Positions 1 to 12,163 of a DNA stretch of 64,000 nt are shown here, piece after piece. A program made the position numbers and the translations under genes. The stretch is from assembly GCA_015143295.1 (NCBI GenBank), contig CM026571.1, forward strand, positions 28,796,505-28,860,504, read 5' to 3'. Each line of letters begins with the position of its first letter. Within the stretch, counting starts at the first letter, position 1. Under the pieces are notes generated by a model, which saw only the letters and a program-made list of their open reading frames with translations, ran no database searches and was not told the origin of the DNA. The DNA comes from Tetracentron sinense (lineage: Eukaryota; Streptophyta; Magnoliopsida; Trochodendrales; Trochodendraceae).

Positions 1-690
1 GTTTGTGCTTGGAAATGGAGATCCACGCTCAAGGAAGAAGATTCAAGCTCGTGAAAGTTTTGAGAAGTGAGGATTCGAGCTCCTCCTTGGTCTCCAAAAA
101 AATCCCTCTTTGGAAACCTAGGTTTCCTCTTTTTCTCATAAAAAGTCCCTCTCTAAGTGTTGGAACCCTTGGACCCTCAAAAATTGGGTATATATAGTGT
201 TAGGTTAGTGAAAAACCTTCAAAAAAAAATGTGTCAGTGCAATCTCACTCGAACAGGCTTGGGTCTCGCTCGAGCAGGCTTGGAGCTCGCTCGAGCGGGT
301 TTTTCTGCAAAAATGAGTTTTGGTATTTTGGCCATAACTTTTGACTTGATTATTAGATTTTGATGATTCAGCTTGTGTTAGACTCGTATTTCAAAGAAGA
401 ACAATTTTGTATCTAATGGACAATTGCTAATTTTGAGTTTTTAATTACCTAAATGGGCTCTAAAGCCAACTGGTCTGAAAATGGATTTTAGCAGCCCAGT
501 TTTTCAGCAATTCAACTTTGGAAATCCAACTTTTAAGTCAACCCCGACCCAAAATATGGAAAAGTGATCAACATAAACCTTGAAGAGGGTTTCAATACCT
601 TTCTAAAAATTCAAGAATCGCTCAATTCTGATCAGCGGTGGGAGAACTAGACCTACTTAAAGTTGAGGGTATGCAAAGGCATAACCCTTG
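1..690 (-). mobile_element. Gypsy LTR fragment, related to the LTR at 60611-63920
   Basis: This is the 5' part of a long Gypsy LTR on the minus strand. Read in reverse, about 320-690 follows the LTR at 60611-63920 through several recognisable blocks, including the stretch with AGAAAGGTATTG and the stretch ending CAAAAGTTATG. A minus-strand TATA box lies at 189-196. Upstream of it for that strand are three near-palindromes of the type CTCGCTCGAGCGGG at 244-257, 265-278 and 286-299, spaced exactly 21 bp. The element is cut by the window start and, at about 690-800, by the join to a copia fragment. The right boundary is approximate. Confidence 0.7.
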
Positions 691-804
691 ATACTTAAGA
701 GTATTCTATACTCTTACTTTCTTCATTCTGAACACTCATATACTAGAAATATATTCTTAAAGCTTTTGATACATTTCATCATTCATTATACCAAGCCATC
801 AAGA

Positions 805-3800
805 TCCGAGATTCTACAAAGATGCTTTGAAGTACTAATTACTGTTGAGTCAAATTTTCTGGATGGTCCCCCTAATTCATGGTGCGTGGATTCTGGATCC
901 ACTATACATGTTTGCAATTATTTGTAAGGATTCAAGGAAACCAGAAAACTAATAAGACAGGAGCAGAAGCTTAGAGTTGGCTCGGATGCAAATGTTGCAG
1001 TCAAGTCAATTGGCGTTTTTATTCTTTATTTACCTCAAGGAAAAACTTTAATTTTAGATGACTGTTTTTATGTGCCTAATGTAAACAGGAATTTGATTTT
1101 AGTTTCAAGACTTTTACATTATGGTTACTCTGTCCTTTTTAATTCAATAGTTGAGATTAAGTAAGATGGAATGGTCTTAATTATTGGTAATCTTATCAAT
1201 GGTCTCTATTTGATATTTCCTTTGGTAAATAATGTAAGTCTGCTTAGTGACAATGCCTCATCATCTAGAATGTCTGGAGTAAAGAGACATTGCACATAGT
1301 CAACTTATCTTTACCATAAGAGACTTGGTCACATTAATCTTGATAGGATCAAGAGGTTGGTAAAAGATGGTCCCCTTGAATTTCTCAAGGTAGAACCACT
1401 CCCTACTTGCCAGTCATGTCTCGAAGGGAAGATGACCAAGAAGCCTTAGCCTAAAAAGGTACGAAGAGCTGAAGAGAAGTTGAGACTCATACATAGTGAT
1501 GTATGTGGTCCATTTAATATTGTTGCAAAAGGTCAATACCGGTATTTTGTTACATTTACCGATGACTATTCTAGATATGGATATGTCTATTTGATGCAAC
1601 ACAAATCTGACACTTTTGAAAAGTTCAAAGAATTTAGATTAGAGGTTGAGAATCAAACTGACAAATCCATTAAGACACTTTGATTCGATCGAGGTGGTGA
1701 ATATCTCACCAATGATTTTATAGATTACTAAAAGGATAATGGGATTATCTCTCAATGGTCAAGCCCTGCCTCATCTCAACAAAATGGTGTTTCTGAAAAA
1801 AGAAACCGGACCTTATAAGATATGGTTTGATCTATGATGAGCCATGCCGATGTACCTTCCTATCTTTGGGGGTATGCTTTACAAATGGCCATTTATATTC
1901 TGAACCAGATTCCTTCTAAATCAATACCGGTTACAATCTATGAATTGTGGACTAGGCAAAAACCTAGTTTACAACATCTAAGGGTATGGGGTTGTCCTGC
2001 GCATGTTCGCAAGCTCAAACCTACTAAGTTGGAATCTAGAATAGAAAAATGAAACTTTGTAGGATATCCAAAAGAAACTAAGGTGGGTTTTTATTTCTAC
2101 TCCAAGGCAGACCAAACAATAGTTGTTAGGAATCATGCCACTTTCTTAGAGGAAGAAATAGATCTTCTTAAGAAGGTTGAATTTCATGAGATGAAAGACA
2201 ACACAGCCAATATCGAAATTGAACCTAATCCTTCCACTATTGATTCTTCTAATTTTGTTCCACTGAGAAGGTCTGAAAGAGTTTCTAGACCACCAGATAG
2301 ACTTCAGTATTATAATAATGAGGTTTATCTAGTTACCCCTGATGATGAGGATATAGATCCTAATACTTATAAGGACGCTATATTAGATGTAGATGCATCT
2401 CAATGGAATAAAGCCATGAATACTTAAATAGATTTCATGTATAACAACGACGTCTGCACTTTAGTAGATCCACCAGATGGTATAAGGCCAATTGGATGCA
2501 AATGGATTTACAAAAGGAAGAAGGGTGTCAATGGTAACATGGAGACCTATAAAGCAAGACTTGTTGCAAAAAAGTTACACTCAAATTCAAGGAGTTGATT
2601 ATGAGGATACCCTTTCACCTGTAGCTATTCTCAAATCCATCAGGATATTGTTGGCTATAGTTGCACACCATGACTATAAGATATGAAAAATGGATATCAA
2701 AACTACTTTTCTTAATGGAATGTTAGATGAAGACTTTATGAAGCAACCTGAGGGCTTCATTGCTCCTAACCAGGAGAACATGGTATGCAAGCTCAACAAG
2801 TCGATATATGGTTTGAAACAAGCTTCCAGAAGCTGGAACCAAAGATTTGATCTTTCGATCAAAGAATTTGGATTCCAAAAGAATTTAGAAGAATCTTGTA
2901 TATACAAGAAGGACAATGGGAGAGTGGTAGTATTTCTAACTCTTTATATAGATGACATCCTACTCATTGGGAATGATATAGGGATGTTGTCATTAGTCAA
3001 GATTTGGCTTTCTCAGTATTTCTCAATGAAAGACTTGGGAGAGGCATCCTATATTCTCGGAATAAAGATTCTGAGAGATAGAAAATGTTGGATGTTTGGA
3101 TTGAGCCAAACTTCCTAAATAGACAAGATTTTGTCTAGGTACAGTATGAGTGATTATAAGACAACTCTCATTCCTTTTAGACATGGTGTTACTTTGTCTA
3201 AAAAGATGGCCCCTACATCAGCTGATGAGATCGAGCAGATGAAGAGGTGCCCTTATGATTCGGCAGTTGGGAGCCTCATGTATGCCATTTTATATACTAG
3301 ACCGGATATCTGTCATGCAGTGGGAGTTGTTAGTCGGTTCCAACATAATCCAGGTGTTAATCCTTGGATTGCAGTGAAACACATCATGAAGTACCTAAAA
3401 AGGACTAAGGATTATGTGCTTACTTTTCAACAAGAAGATCTAGTTGGATTGTGTTATACTGATTCTGATTTCTAATCTGATCCGGATAATAGAGCTTCCA
3501 CATCTGGGTATGTGTTCACACTGAGTGGTGTTGCCGTCAGTTGGCGCAGCATAAAGCAGAAGAGTATTGCAAACTCACCACAGAAGCAGAATATATTACA
3601 ACTTCTAAAGGAGAAAAAGAAGCAGTCTGGTTCAGAAGGTTTTTGCAAGAGCTAGGAAATGTTCCTTCAGCATTTGAACCTATTACTCTCTTTTGTGATA
3701 GTAATGGTGCAGTAGCTCATAGTAAAGAACCTAGGAGCCACAAGAAGATAAAACATATGGAGCAAAAGTATCATCTCATTCGTGAGATAATTGAGAGGCA

Positions 3801-3855
3801 AGATATCATTGTTACAAAGATTAGGTCTCAACTTAATGTTGCTACTCGATGACTA
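805..3855 (+). pseudogene. Ty1/copia pol pseudogene (protease-integrase-RT-RNase H), 5'-truncated
   Basis: Remains of a copia polyprotein. In order it shows the aspartic protease motif (WCVDSGSTIHVCN, about 880-920), the integrase zinc region and core (HKRLGH about 1316, CQSC about 1410, then HSDVCGPF and DDYSR), the reverse transcriptase with YIDD at 2945-2956, and RNase H with EAEYI near 3583. Gag and the 5' LTR are missing; similarity starts just before the protease. The frame is broken by more than ten stops (for example at 925, 1681 and 2425), a 1-bp gain near 2570 and a 1-bp loss near 3577. A canonical tryptophan before MDIK is now TGA at 2687. It is a dead copy. Its 3' LTR follows, with a purine-rich tract ending at 3943. 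Confidence 0.9.
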
Positions 3856-3930
3856 AAGCTTTATCAGATAAAGTATTTGTAACACACTTAGATAGTATGG
3901 GATTGAAATCTATGACACAGTGACTTTTAG

Positions 3931-3943
3931 GGCAAGTGGGAGA
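3931..3943 (+). other. Polypurine tract of the copia element
   Basis: GGCAAGTGGGAGA lies immediately before the LTR that starts TGTTAGACAT at 3945. This is the expected plus-strand priming site of an LTR retrotransposon. Confidence 0.7.
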
Positions 3944-3944
3944 T

Positions 3945-6165
3945 TGTTAGACATGATGCCTAGAAAAGTCATTTAGATTGTAAGATTCTTATTAATTAGA
4001 TTAATAGAGACATCTTCTTTATCTATTGTGTATTCATTATGGGTAATTGACCATGATCATGAGATGATCTATACGATATGAGATATCGACAAAGGTCCTT
4101 AGGATATATTGTAAGAAAACTATGTGATGGGACTATCACGGGCAGATATAGCTTTCCAGTTCCTTATACCTTATATAGTAACAGCTATGGGTGAAGCTAG
4201 GCACTTCACTTATATGGCTGCCACAATGCTAAGATGTTCTCAATGGTTGAGATATAGTTTTATCTCAAACTATTGTAGTGGAAACTACACATCAGCATAT
4301 GGGTGCTTAAATGTACACTGACTAATTGCATGCAATGAGAGACCTATTGCATAAACATACTATCAGATAGTTGGTCTTTCATTCATATTGAAATAGTTTC
4401 AATGAACCTTAGATCTGATAAGCTCATTTATAACTGAGCAGTAATCTGACTGTTTTGATTCCAGCAAAGTACTCTCTACCTTCAGGATTACGATATAGTG
4501 ACAATTGGATAGTCAGAAAGCTGTTCGAGTTATAATGAATTTCAAACAAGAAATCCATACTCATTAATTTGAAATATTATCCAAGTTCAGGGTAAGACAG
4601 TCGATTAAGCTTAAATCCTGTGCAGGTGATTTTGAAACAAAATAAGTTTGAAATATATTTTATTAAAATATATTATACTTATAAAAGGCTTTTCTCAAAA
4701 TGTTTTACATGAGAAAATATTTCTCATGGCTTAATCAGAAGTTTTGGAAACCCGGATGATGTGCAATGAGCTATGAGTTAGATAGTATAAATAATCTCGA
4801 AGGCCCATTATAGATAATGTAATTTGAAGGATCAATTGAATTAAAAAGTTCATGTGGCAGGATCCTTAATAATCAATGTTCTTACACTGGGATTCAATTA
4901 CAACATGGATATCTCACGTCACTTGCAATTCCGATGTCATTCCTATTTAGGGTCAATGGGATAACATTAGGTAAGCCAGGGTTAGAATGTCCTAGAGCAA
5001 TCTGTGGAGATGCTCATATAAGAAATACAAGCTCATATAATTGATTAAATGTTAATCAATAAATTAAATGATTAAATGTTAATCATTAATAAAATAGATT
5101 AAATGTGAATCTATGGTTTAAATTAATTGATTAAAGGATAATATTTATAATTATTTAATTAACATTGAATAAGGGGAAATGGGTTTGACCCATATCCATA
5201 AACCCATAAAGTATAGACCTTAAAATGGGCCCAAGCCCATGGGATTTAATCCCTAGGGTGGGCTCCCATTTATTGTTTCCTAATTGGATTAGGATAATGT
5301 TAATTAATTAATGTTTATTAATTCCTTAATTTATGAGATTAGATTCCAATCTTGGTATACAAGAATTAAATAATAAAAATGAAGAGTTTTATTAAAACTT
5401 GGAGACCAAGCTTCATGGGCTCATGCCCCCCTATTGCTCACGCCCACCCCTTTTAGGGGTTCCCTAATTGGAATTTAATTCCTAATTGTTAGGAGTTAGT
5501 TAGGTTGTTGGGATTCCTAGAATCTAGGAATTAGTTGCACCCCCTTTAATTATGGAATCCTTTTGAGAAAAGGAATCTCAAATTAGAAGGTTTGTAACAA
5601 CTAATTAATTATGAATTAATTAGAAGTCAAATTTTAGTAAATCTCTTTTAAGGGAAGTATCCTAATTGGTGTAGAATTTGAATTGTTCAAATTTTATAAA
5701 TCCCCAACAAGCAAACCGTAGGAGATTTTAATCAAGAATCATTATTAATTTTTTTCTCTCCTCCCCTCTCTCTCCAAACCATGAGCTCCAAGGGATTCCC
5801 CCTTGGATTTTCGTGAGCCCCTTGGTTACTTTCAATAGTTTTAATACTTAGGGTTTTTTAACCCTAAGCTTTTGGGTGATAGAAAGTCTACACCAACATC
5901 TTCTTCTTCTATTTGATTTTTCAAGACCAAGAAAAGATTCAAAGGCTTCGCGGGGATAACAAAGAACAATGATCGAGCTTTGAGTATTTCTTCGAGAAAT
6001 CTCTACAAAGAGTTCTGACGGTTCGAGTTGGTTTTTGCTTCACCGGTGAACATCATTCATTGAGGTAATTTGACTAAAACATGTAGATAGAATTATTTGT
6101 ATTCTATGGTGTAAAGATCCTCGTTATCTAGTTTTCCACATAAATTTTTATCTGGATTCCCTTCA
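3945..6165 (+). mobile_element. Copia 3' LTR (about 2.2 kb)
   Basis: Starts TGTTAGACATGATGCC and ends CTGGATTCCCTTCA. The minus-strand copy at 14957-17140 matches it end to end: same start, same blocks around TCATTTAGATTGTAAG, same terminal block. The two lengths agree closely (2221 and 2184 bp). The LTR is AT-rich and non-coding. Because the 5' LTR is absent, the insertion cannot be dated by LTR comparison and no target duplication can be tested. Confidence 0.8.
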
Positions 6166-6633
6166 AATTATTCAACACACAAGGATTTTCGTGTGGGAGA
6201 GAGAAGTCTACTCCAAGGATTTTCGTGGACTAAGGGAGATCACCTCTCAATGATTTTTGTTAGCTAGAGAGTCTACTCCAAAAGATTTCCGTGAGTCCCA
6301 TATAGAGTTCTAAATTGTTAGAACTCTATCATCTCTTATTGATCCAAAGATCTTCTTCTAAGGATTGATCTGAGGATAATTTTGTTCTTGAAAAGCCAAG
6401 GATAGATTTGAAAGCTTCACGGAGATAGCGAAGAGCGATTATCGAGCTTGAAATATTTCCTCGAGAAATCTCTACAAAGAGTTCTGAAGTTCTATCGTCT
6501 TTGTGCGACACCGGTGAATAACATTCACCAAGGTATTTTTCTTCTTTAATATAGTTCATATTAAATGTTTTCTATGGTGTAAAGATCTTCAGGATCCAGT
6601 TTTCCGTATTTTTTTTTATCTGGATTCCCTTCA
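6166..6633 (+). mobile_element. Partial second copia LTR end
   Basis: The last ~240 bp of the preceding LTR recurs here. Shared blocks are the CGAGAAATCTCTACAAAGAG motif, the ACACCGGTGAA block and the same ending ATCTGGATTCCCTTCA at 6633. The preceding GATTTTCGTGGACTAAG block matches the corresponding part of the minus-strand solo LTR at 14957-17140. It is either the 3' end of a second related LTR or a partial duplication of the LTR terminus. Confidence 0.6.
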
Positions 6634-7835
6634 CCCACAAACACTGCTTCTCCGGACCTAGTCAAAGAGGAAGCCCAGACGACCTACTCATACAAACTGT
6701 CATCTCCCAACTATCAGTCACGAAGGAACCCCGACTCTATACAGACACCGCATCTCCGGATCTAGTCAAAGAAAAATCAGAAGTAACACATGGGTACTCA
6801 ACCTATCTTGGGTCATACTTGACATCACAAAGCGTTTCACCTCAAAGCATCTTGCCTCTCGGAAACTCAACCTATCTTCGATCATCCTTTGAATCCATGA
6901 GGCATTTCACCTCAAAGCATCTTGTCTTTCGAGACTCAACCTCTTGTTGGATTATCCTTGAATCCACAAGGCCTTTCACCTCAAGGTATTTTGCTACCCT
7001 CAAACTCAACCTATCTTGGGTCATACTCTATATCCACAAGGCCTCTCACCTCAAAGTATCTTGCTACCCTTAGACAGCCTATCTCGGGTCATCTCCAGTG
7101 ACTCAAGCCATTTCACCTCAAGGAATCTTGTCACCCTCAGTTGAACTCTATTGAGACATAACTAAGTACAACAATCCTCATTCTTCAACCTGTCTTGGGC
7201 CATCCTTGAATCTACAAGACCTTTCAGCTCAAAGTCTTGTTAGAACATACCGAAGTCCAGAGGTCACCACCCCTCAAGTCATATTCATTCATCCGACCTC
7301 TAGTGGGATGTAGCTACCACTGCAGATCACCACCCCTCAAGGTCCACTGTGTATCCATCATCATCTCCCAGCTATCAGTCACGAAGGAATGATAATCCTA
7401 TCTACCAGCATCTTCTGGCAAGTCGATGGAGGAACCTCGGGCCCCATTGGACACTGACATCTCCTGACTATCCACCATGAAGAAACCGCGATAGACACAG
7501 CACCATCATCTTCTGACCTAACTAAAGAGGAACCTCGAACTTCACTCTTCATTAACACAACTTAAACAACCAACCTCATTTCTCCAACCCTTTGGGCTCC
7601 TGATCACAAGCCCCCTCAAGGTCCTTTTAGCTTAAATCAATAACCTTGGGTCTACAAACCCAATCAACCCTGGGCCCATAGGCCCTGCCATCTTAACTCC
7701 CCGTATCAGCACGGAGGAATCATAACACCATTGATCACATCAATAACAAATTTAGAATCACTTTACACAATGATTTTAGATAATCCCAATCACTTTACAC
7801 CATTGATCACATCAACAACAAATTTGTCCTGAGTC
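6634..7835. other. Unclassified repeat-rich stretch
   Basis: No coding region recognised. Apart from the ~70-bp tandem repeat listed separately, it has recurring phrases such as TCTCCGGACCTAGTCAAAGA (6652, and a variant at 6751), and ATTGATCACATCAA followed by AACAAATTT repeated 70 bp apart (about 7730 and 7800). It lies between a copia LTR and the truncated start of a Gypsy pol region, so it may be filler from an unidentified element. Confidence 0.4.
6798..7245. repeat. ~70-bp minisatellite, six degenerate copies
   Basis: Units begin at 6798, 6865, 6934, 7004 and 7074 (67-70 bp each), with a sixth copy at about 7178-7245. Each has the order ACTCAACCTATCTTGGGTCAT, then an AATCCACAAGGC block, then TTTCACCTCAAAG, then CTTGCTACCCT. 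The open frame across 6819-7073 is a by-product of the repeat and shows no known domain. Confidence 0.8.
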
Positions 7836-7839
7836 CTGC

Positions 7840-10130
7840 ATGCCATGCTATGCTCTTGCTTTGGAAATGCTAAGAGAGCACAAGCTATACGCCAAACTTA
7901 GCAAGTGTGAGTTTTGGTTGGAAGAGGTGGCATTCCTAGGCCACGTGGTATCAGCGGAAGGCATTTCGGTGGATCCAAAGAAGATAGAGGCAGTTATGAG
8001 TTGGGCGAGGCCCAAGAGTGTCACGGAGATACGCAGTTTTCTTGGGTTGGCAGGCTACTATAGGAGATTCGTAGAGGGTTTCTCTAGCCTTGCAGCGTCG
8101 CTCACTTACCTGACAAGGAAGAACGCCAAGTTTGTATGGAGTGATAAGTGCGAGATCAGTTTCACGGAACTGAAGAAGAGGCTTACTACAGGCCCTGTCC
8201 TTACTGTGCCATCCGGACCTTATGGGTATGAGGTGTATAGTGATGCCTCACACGTTGGACTTGGGTGTGTACTCATGCAGCACAAGAAAGTCATTGCCTA
8301 TGCATCAAGGCAGTTGAAGGAGCATGAGAAGAATTATCCCACGCACGACTTGGAGCTTGCCGCGGTCGTGTTTGCACTTAAGATTTGGCGTCATTACCTT
8401 TATGGGGTGGAGTTCTATGTGTTCACTGATCACAAGAGTCTCAAGTATCTCTTTTCCCAAAAGGAGTTGAATCTAAGGCAACGGCGTTGGATGGAAATTT
8501 TGAAAGACTATGATTGTACCATTCAATACCACCCGGGTAAAGCAAATGTAGTGGCTGATGCTTTGAGTAGAAGACCTCCGGGGTTATTAGCATGCATGTT
8601 AGTGCAAGAATGGAAGCTACTTGAAGATTTGGCAAATCTGGACATCAGTGTGAATGACTCTGTCCGTAGTCCCATCTTGGCAAATGTCACGGTTCGGCCA
8701 TACATTATAGATTTGATCCAAGAATACCAAGCCTCAGATGCTGAATTGTTGGCTTATCGGGACAAGGAAGTTGCTAAGGGTAGTGAGGACTTCTCTCTCA
8801 CTAGCCGAGGTGCTATCACATTCAAGGGAAGGCTGTGTGTTCCAGCCAATGGAAATCTTCGGAGAGAGATTATGGATGAAGCCCACCGGGCAAGGTATAC
8901 TGTGCATCCAGGGGTACGAAGATGTACCGGAACCTCAAGAGTCACTTTTGGTGGCGGAATATGAAGAGGGAGGTTGCGGAATACGTAGCACGGTGCTTGG
9001 TGTGCCAACAGGTGAAAGCAGAACACATGCGGCCCGCCGGTCTATTGCATTCTCTTCCTATTCCCGAGTGGAAATGGGAGAACATATCCATGGATTTCAT
9101 AGTTGGCTTGCCAAAGACGGCAAGGGGCTCAGATGCGATATGGGTAGTAGTGGATCGTTTGACGAAGTCCGCTCACTTCTTGCCTTACCGAACTACTTTC
9201 AATTCTAGTCAGTTAGCCGCTTTGTACATCAAGGAAGTGGTGAGGTTGCACGGAGTGCCCGTTAGTATTGTGTCAGATCGGGATCCAAGATTCACATCAC
9301 GATTCTGGAAAAGATTCCAGGAGGCTATGAGTTCCCGACTTGATTTCAGCACCGCTTTTCATCCACAGACGGATGGACAAACCGAGAGGGTGAACCAAGT
9401 AATAGAAGACATGCTTCGGGCTTGTATGCTGGATTTCAAAGGCAGTTGGGAAGAGCACTTGCCTTTGGTGGAGTTCGCCTACAACAATAGCTATCAGGCG
9501 AGTATCCAAATGGCTCCATTCGAGGCTTTGTATGGGCGAAGCTACAGGTCACCTCTCTACTGGGATGAGGTAGGAGAAAGAAAAGTACTTGGTCCGGAGT
9601 TGATTGAGCAAACTGCAAACACAGTTAAGATCATTCGGGATCGATTGAAAGCCGCTCAAGATCGCCAGAAAAGTTATGCGGACACGCGCCGTAGGGACTT
9701 GGAATTTCAAGTAGGGGATCAAGTTTTTGTGAGAGTATCTCCTAGAAAAGGGATTATGAGATTCGGCAAAAGAGGCAAGCTTAGTCCTCGCTTTGTTGGA
9801 CCGTTTGAGATTATCACGCGGGTTGGTGAAGTTGCTTATCGAGTAGCTCTTCCATCTCACATGGCCGCGGTACACAACGTTTTCCACGTGTCTATGCTTC
9901 GGAAGTACATTGCGGACCCTTCGCATGTATTAGAATTGGAACCGTTGGAAATTCGAGAAGATCTCACGTTGGTTGAGAGGCCGATTCACATATTGGATCG
10001 GAGAGATCAAGTGCTTCGCAACAAGACAATCCCTTTGGTTCTTGTGCAATGGCAACACCATGCTCGGGAAGAAGCTACATGGGAGCGTGAAGCCGAAGTC
10101 AAAGCGAAGTACCCGGAATTGTTTGAATGA
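7840..10130 (+). pseudogene. Gypsy (Tekay-like chromovirus) pol, 5'-truncated: end of RT, RNase H, integrase, chromodomain
   Basis: The first part (7840-8964) has the end of the reverse transcriptase ([29 protein letters not shown]) and RNase H ([33 protein letters not shown]). The second part (8922-10130) has the integrase zinc region and core ([41 protein letters not shown]). It ends in a chromodomain-like tail (VLVQWQHHAREEATWERE). The two frames are joined by what looks like one lost G near 8909-8912. The catalytic RT core, protease and gag are absent, so the copy is not autonomous. Apart from the one frameshift the remaining frame is clean, suggesting a fairly young element. Its 3' LTR follows. 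Confidence 0.92.
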
Positions 10131-10220
10131 AATTTTGTATAGGTTTTGTATATGTAGCTTGTAATATTGTTTGATTCTGTAATGCATGTCTCGTCCAAAT
10201 TTCGAGGACAAAATTTTTTT

Positions 10221-10235
10221 GTAAGGGGGGGAAGA
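10221..10235 (+). other. Polypurine tract of the Gypsy element
   Basis: GTAAGGGGGGGAAGA directly precedes the LTR start TGTAGAGCCCC at 10236. The equivalent tract GTAAGGAGGGGAGGT precedes the LTR at 59137. Confidence 0.8.
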
Positions 10236-10462
10236 TGTAGAGCCCCGAACTTTTGACATTTATGCATGACACTTTCGTAGCCATTTTTCCTTTAAAGTAG
10301 TGCAATTAATAAATAAGGAAGAAATTGGAAATTCCGAAACGTCAGAAATGTTCCTTTTCAAAGTACGAACCCAACGCAAGTTGAATCGTCGAAATCCGAC
10401 GAGCGAGTCAAAAGTTATGGCCGAAACAAGAAGGAGGAAAAATATGGAATTTTGCTGCAAGT

Positions 10463-10707
10463 TACGACCGATCGTACACACCCTACGAACGATCGTAGGT
10501 GAGTTACGATCGATCGCAGAGGTTACGATCGATCGTAGAATCTCAGGAATTGACAAAAGTTTCGGGTCGATATACGATCGATCGTGGATAATTTACGAGG
10601 GATCGTAGTACAACTTACGATCAATCGTAGACAGGTTACGATCGATCGTAGATCGCGAATCCAGAAATTTTAATCGGATTTTTAGGGTTTCTTCACTACC
10701 TATAAAG
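10463..10707 (+). promoter_or_regulatory. LTR promoter: eight-copy palindrome array plus TATA box (family A)
   Basis: Eight 14-bp words close to the perfect palindrome TACGATCGATCGTA lie at 10463, 10484, 10505, 10524, 10573, 10594, 10616 and 10637. Four have substitutions in one half. A TATAAAGG box follows at 10701, 51 bp after the last copy. The arrangement suggests a multimerised binding site for a dimeric factor upstream of the LTR transcription start; the factor is unknown. The words contain CG dinucleotides, so methylation could modulate them. Confidence 0.65.
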
Positions 10708-11550
10708 GTTGCCCGAGCCTTTAGGGCTCTCATTCACACACCTAGAGTATTTTGAGAGTTAGAGAGAAAGGAGAAGGGGATCCTAACCTAAGGTTTGTTC
10801 TTGAAGGATAAATCAAGGGTTTGATACCCTAGATCACCCCAAGCTTCGGTCAAGCTCGGGAGGACCACGTTCTCCAAGCTCGGTAGCATCTCACGCACGT
10901 TTTTGCAAAGGTTTTCTTCCCTATTCGGGTCGGTACTTCTTACTACCCTCCTAGTTATAGCTTCCCTTTTTCCTTTGTTTCTCCTTGTTTTCCTTCATTT
11001 ATATATGTGTTATGAGATTGGTGGCATGAATGGTGAATGGAGATGGATGTTGGCGAATGGATGCCGTGTGGATGATGTGATGAACGAATGGGAAGGGGCA
11101 TTGTACCAATAATGAACATACAAGTGTGATGTGAGCATAACCCACCTAGAAAAGCATGATCTAGGTTTAAGTGAATAATGAACACACCCCATGTTTGATG
11201 AAATGCCAAGGTGAACAAAATAAATGATAAATTAAGGGAACCCATGCTTAATTGCTCTTGAAAATTGTTAGGGTTCATGATAGTGTGTTTCTTACATTTC
11301 TTAAAATGCGTAGATTACTACTCACTTAAATTGTTATATGCTATGCTTTGTGAATTACCCCAAATTGCCATATTTAATTCTAAATGCAAGTATGTACACG
11401 ATCTCACGAGCACGCATGAAATGACGTGATTTACCGATGTTTTAAGTATGGGGCGTAGAGGTGGGGCATATCCTAAGATATGTTTCACTTCGCTTTTGAC
11501 AAGGGCAAGACAATCATGCATTTCATAGGGAAAGGTCTCCCATCCCCTCG

Positions 11551-11877
11551 CATGACATGCATAGCATCGCATGACACGCATAGCATAGCATGGCATGACA
11601 CGCATAGCATAGCATGGCATGACACGCATAGCATAGCATCACATGACACGCATAACTCTGCATGGCATTACATGCATGGATGCTAGTTGCGACGGGCTAT
11701 GAACGGAAACTAGGCATTCACATGCCGCATGGATGCTAGTTGCGACGGGCTATGAACGGCAACTAGGCATTCACATTCCGCATGGATGCTAGTTGCGACG
11801 GGCTATGAACGGCAACTAGGCATACCCATCTTCATATAGGGTACTAGTTGCGACGGACTATGAACGGCAACTAGGCA
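11551..11877 (+). repeat. Two minisatellites inside LTR family A
   Basis: First, about five units of a 24-bp repeat of type CATGACACGCATAGCATAG (11551 to about 11672). Then about four units of a 53-bp repeat beginning GCATGGATGCTAGTTGCGAC (from 11674, 11727, 11780 and a shorter one near 11833). The array is probably in transcribed LTR sequence but is not coding. Confidence 0.85.
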
Positions 11878-12163
11878 TGTGAACATGTTTAAATTATGAA
11901 AATGCAAGCATGACACGGTTAACAAGTTCCCAATCACGCAAAGGGTATTTCAAGTCAAGTCAAGTGCACGATGTTTTCAAGGGTTTTATCAGTCTTTCTG
12001 AATGCAAGCATGAATATAAATTGCTTTACTTCCTTGTATGATATAAATTGTTCATGTTCTATATTTGCAATTTGTTTCCTACTTTATGTATGCTATCTGT
12101 ATACTATGACTATTGGTTAGTATTTAGTACCCGCTGAGTATTCCATGCTCAGCCGTACTCCTT

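Noticed and set aside
11480..11686. Frames with AWHDTHSIAW or MRVMPCYA repeats
   Set aside because: Translation of the 24-bp minisatellite in the LTR; not a protein gene.
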